From: Anaerofilum sp. An201 | GTDB taxonomy: Bacteria > Bacillota > Clostridia > Oscillospirales > Ruminococcaceae | Direction: 5' to 3' | Length of the DNA stretch: 38,856 nucleotides | Assembly (NCBI RefSeq): GCF_002160015.1 | Contig: NZ_NFJT01000027.1 | Span: forward strand, 1 to 38,856 | In this document: positions 36,620 to 38,856 of the stretch, piece by piece | Position numbering within the stretch: position 1 is the stretch's first letter | Layout: the number at the start of each line of letters is the position of its first letter | Translations under genes and position numbers: made by a program | The notes under the pieces: generated by a model | Seen by the model: the letters and a program-made list of their open reading frames with translations, nothing else | Told to the model about the DNA's origin: nothing | Database searches by the model: none

Positions 36620-38856
36620 TTACAGGGTCATCAGCGAGCAGCCCGGGTAATAGTGCTGCAGCACCCATGTCCAGTCTTTCCCGGCCGCGATATAACCGGC
36701 AGCGCCATACTGGCTCATGCCGATGCAGTGGCCGTTTCCATAGGACTTGAAAACCCAGCTGTCTTTGGCCGCATCGTAGGTGAAGGTGAAATCCATCGAT
36801 GTGACCGGGGGGAAATTCTCGTAAAACATTTCAGGCGATACCGACTTCCCTGCCACGCGGATCTTCGTGATGTATCCGGCTTCGTTGCGCGCGTCGATCT
36901 GGATCAGATCCTTTGCAGCCGTTCCGGATGCATTCACACCCATCTGTTCGATGTACTGCCGGATCTGGGCCGTCGTGCGGGAATAGGATACTTTGGGCTG
37001 ATAATTCACAGCGTTTGACCATGTTTTGTCGTAGGGGCTGTCAATGCCCGCCTTCAAATAGGGAAGGTTCTGGTTCCAGTAGTCGCTGGAGGCCTGTGTC
37101 TTACCGTTGTTGCAGGAGGTATAGACCGTGCAGGCGGCTTTTCCATCATAGGCCAGATAGTAATCCACCACCTGATCGGTCGCCACCTTCACAGCGGCAT
37201 ATTCCCCGCTGTACTTCAAGCCCACCGAAGGGGTGGCCACATTGTGGGAGTATTGATACAGCAGCCATGTGTGTGCCGCCACGGCCTGTGCCTTATACAA
37301 GCTGGCACGATCCAGACCGGTCAGCTCCAGCCCGCTGCCCACCTCGTTGTTCACGATAGCAGCCACCAGGTTTTCAACCGTGTCTGTGCGCACGGTGCCT
37401 GCATTGGTGTCGTATACGGAATATTTGATCTGGCCGGGGTTGCCTCCGGTATTATCGCTTCCGTCGATGATACCTGTGTAGTCCTTGTACAGGTAGTTCA
37501 TGTCCACATTTCCCTGAATGCCGGGAACACGTCCGGTGGAAGTGTACTGCCACATCACGCAGCGGCCATCCCAACGGTTGGTGGAGTTGTATTCGGCAAC
37601 CCAGAAATCATATCCTTCCTGCAGGAGCTGTTCGGTATCCACATATGCCTGCGCCCAATAGGCGCCCATGTACATGCCGGGGTAATATCCCTTCTGATCC
37701 AGCATCACCATCTCGGTGCGCAGAAGGCGGGTGCGCTCTGCTTTGGAGGGCACGGCTTCCAGCATGGGGGGATACTCCTGATCCACAAATACCGGGAGAT
37801 CGAAGGTATAGCCTTCCTTGGCCAGCTGCTTGGCGGCTGCATCGAAGGTGGTCACCTCCTGGATGATATCGGCATCGTTGTACGCATATGTATAGATATA
37901 TGCGCCCACCTTGATGCCGTTTGCCTTCGCGTTCTTGACATTGTAGATAAAGTAGGAATCAAGCACCTGCTTGTTTTCGGCTTTGCTCCAGGAAAGGGCG
38001 CGGATGATCGCGTATTTCACACCGCTGTCCGCCACCTGTTTCCAGTCGATCAGGCCCTGGTGCGAGGAAACGTCGATGGCGAGAGCCGCCTCGAACTGCA
38101 CTTTGGTGGCAACGCCGTTTTCGTCGAACTTATACTCGATTCCGTCGATGGTAACGGTGCGATTTCGATAGGCCATACCGGTGGACGGGTCAAAATAATA
38201 CCGCTTGCCGCCGATATCCTGCCAGCCAACAGCACCCGAACCGTCTTTCAGGAAATAGTAGCGATTGCCATCCGCCTCTATCTTCCAACCGATCGTAGCC
38301 AATCCATTGTCCTGGAAAAAGTGCCGGACCGCTTTGCCGTTTACGGTGCGGGTTTGCCATCCCAATTTTTGCACACCGGTTTTGGAATCGGTGCAGTACC
38401 AGACGCCGTTGTACTGACTCCACCCGTACAGCATGATACCGCTGGGGCCAAATACATACCGGGTACCCTCGATCAACTGCGGCCCGAACACGAAACTGCC
38501 GCCCTCCGTGACATACCGGCGGGTGCCTTTCAGTGTATTCCAGCCCGGGGGCAGCAGATTGCCCGAGGCGTCGTAGTAGTACCAGTAGCTTTCGCCGTAT
38601 TTCTGGAAGTCGATCTTCTGCGCACCGGTCACTTCGTCAAATCGATACCGGCGGCCATCGATCATCTGCCAGCCTTTCAGCATCGCTCCGGTTTCGTCAA
38701 AATAATACCGGCTGCCGTCGATGGTATTCCATCCTTTGAGCAGCGCGCCGTCCGAACCGGCGTAATACTTGTTTCCGTCCAGTTCGATCCAGCCGTATTG
38801 CAAAATTCCGCTGGGTCCGAACACATAGTGCTTTCCGTCAATGAGCTGCAGGCCAA
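36620..38856 (-). CDS. Cell wall-binding repeat / GH25 muramidase / SpoIID-like fusion protein, N-terminus outside window
   Basis: The frame is open to the right edge: 744 residues are visible, with the signal peptide and start missing. Residues 1 to about 250 carry about nine choline/glucan-binding-type repeats of the GW...DG.RYYF kind. A GH25 (lysozyme) domain follows at about 256-460, with AIDVSSHQG (Asp261), VFVDQEYP (Asp358, Glu360), WVAEYN and GNVDMNY. The rest (about 478-744) is SpoIID-like, with VNNEVGSG (Glu504, matching the family catalytic Glu), LYKAQAVAAHTW, SCNNGKTQAS and GHCIGMSQYGAAGY. GH25 enzymes cut MurNAc-GlcNAc bonds; SpoIID proteins are lytic transglycosylases on denuded glycan. 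An extracellular or spore-associated wall hydrolase is inferred. It is convergent with spoVM. Confidence 0.92.
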   Translation of the reverse strand, partial: GLQLIDGKHYVFGPSGILQYGWIELDGNKYYAGSDGALLKGWNTIDGSRYYFDETGAMLKGWQMIDGRRYRFDEVTGAQKIDFQKYGESYWYYYDASGNLLPPGWNTLKGTRRYVTEGGSFVFGPQLIEGTRYVFGPSGIMLYGWSQYNGVWYCTDSKTGVQKLGWQTRTVNGKAVRHFFQDNGLATIGWKIEADGNRYYFLKDGSGAVGWQDIGGKRYYFDPSTGMAYRNRTVTIDGIEYKFDENGVATKVQFEAALAIDVSSHQGLIDWKQVADSGVKYAIIRALSWSKAENKQVLDSYFIYNVKNAKANGIKVGAYIYTYAYNDADIIQEVTTFDAAAKQLAKEGYTFDLPVFVDQEYPPMLEAVPSKAERTRLLRTEMVMLDQKGYYPGMYMGAYWAQAYVDTEQLLQEGYDFWVAEYNSTNRWDGRCVMWQYTSTGRVPGIQGNVDMNYLYKDYTGIIDGSDNTGGNPGQIKYSVYDTNAGTVRTDTVENLVAAIVNNEVGSGLELTGLDRASLYKAQAVAAHTWLLYQYSHNVATPSVGLKYSGEYAAVKVATDQVVDYYLAYDGKAACTVYTSCNNGKTQASSDYWNQNLPYLKAGIDSPYDKTWSNAVNYQPKVSYSRTTAQIRQYIEQMGVNASGTAAKDLIQIDARNEAGYITKIRVAGKSVSPEMFYENFPPVTSMDFTFTYDAAKDSWVFKSYGNGHCIGMSQYGAAGYIAAGKDWTWVLQHYYPGCSLMTL

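Noticed and set aside
36690-38824. GTG at 38824-38822 as the start of the wall hydrolase
   Set aside because: The repeat pattern continues upstream in frame to the window edge (LIDGKHYV before it), so this GTG is an internal valine.

Overview
This is a gene-dense, GC-rich stretch of bacterial chromosome from an endospore-forming Gram-positive anaerobe. Sporulation genes (yunB, the full spoIIIAA-AH operon, spoIIM, spoVM) sit beside gene orders typical of Clostridia: nusB-xseA-xseB-ispA-dxs-tlyA-nadK-argR-recN and queA-tgt-yajC. RNA regulation is also Firmicutes-like, with a tyrosine T-box, a lysine riboswitch and a leader attenuator. High GC together with an archaeal/fungal-type Asd suggests the Oscillospirales (Ruminococcaceae-like), but the genus cannot be fixed from this window. 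Almost everything is core genome; no insertion sequence, prophage or CRISPR array is visible.

Layout. 1-223: end of a tRNA cluster (partial tRNA, Gly-GCC, Cys-GCA) and its terminator. 242-874 (-): yunB. 1019-3028: ligA with its own promoter and a UUCG-capped terminator. 3151-7892: spoIIIAA to spoIIIAH, mostly overlapping or nearly touching, encoding the engulfment-stage channel between mother cell and forespore. 7957-18465: a long co-directional run behind a consensus promoter (Asp23/YqhY, NusB, a TsaD-like protein, XseA, XseB, IspA, YuiD, DXS, TlyA, NadK, ArgR, RecN), combining housekeeping, isoprenoid precursor synthesis and DNA repair. 18480-20058: T-box-controlled tyrS. 20149-21327 (-): a YoaK-family membrane protein and a GNAT acetyltransferase, divergent from a CPA2 antiporter (21558-22871). 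23021-25712: radA and a Xer-type recombinase. 25697-29553 (-): spoIIM, a TIGR04086 membrane protein, yajC, tgt and queA. 29576-34499: the lysine/diaminopimelate block (lysine riboswitch, asd, dapA, a small hypothetical, dapB) with capA overlapping dapB. 34567-36557: a small membrane protein, a MATE exporter behind a leader-peptide attenuator, and the 26-codon spoVM. 36620 to the right edge (-): a large secreted wall hydrolase combining wall-binding repeats, a GH25 muramidase and a SpoIID-like domain; its N-terminus lies outside the window.

No wholly new multi-gene system stands out. The points most worth follow-up are the MATE leader peptide/attenuator, the GH25-SpoIID fusion, the TsaD paralogue locked into the nusB-xseA run, the isolated AT-rich palindrome before the recombinase, and an apparent one-base frameshift in the small gene between dapA and dapB.
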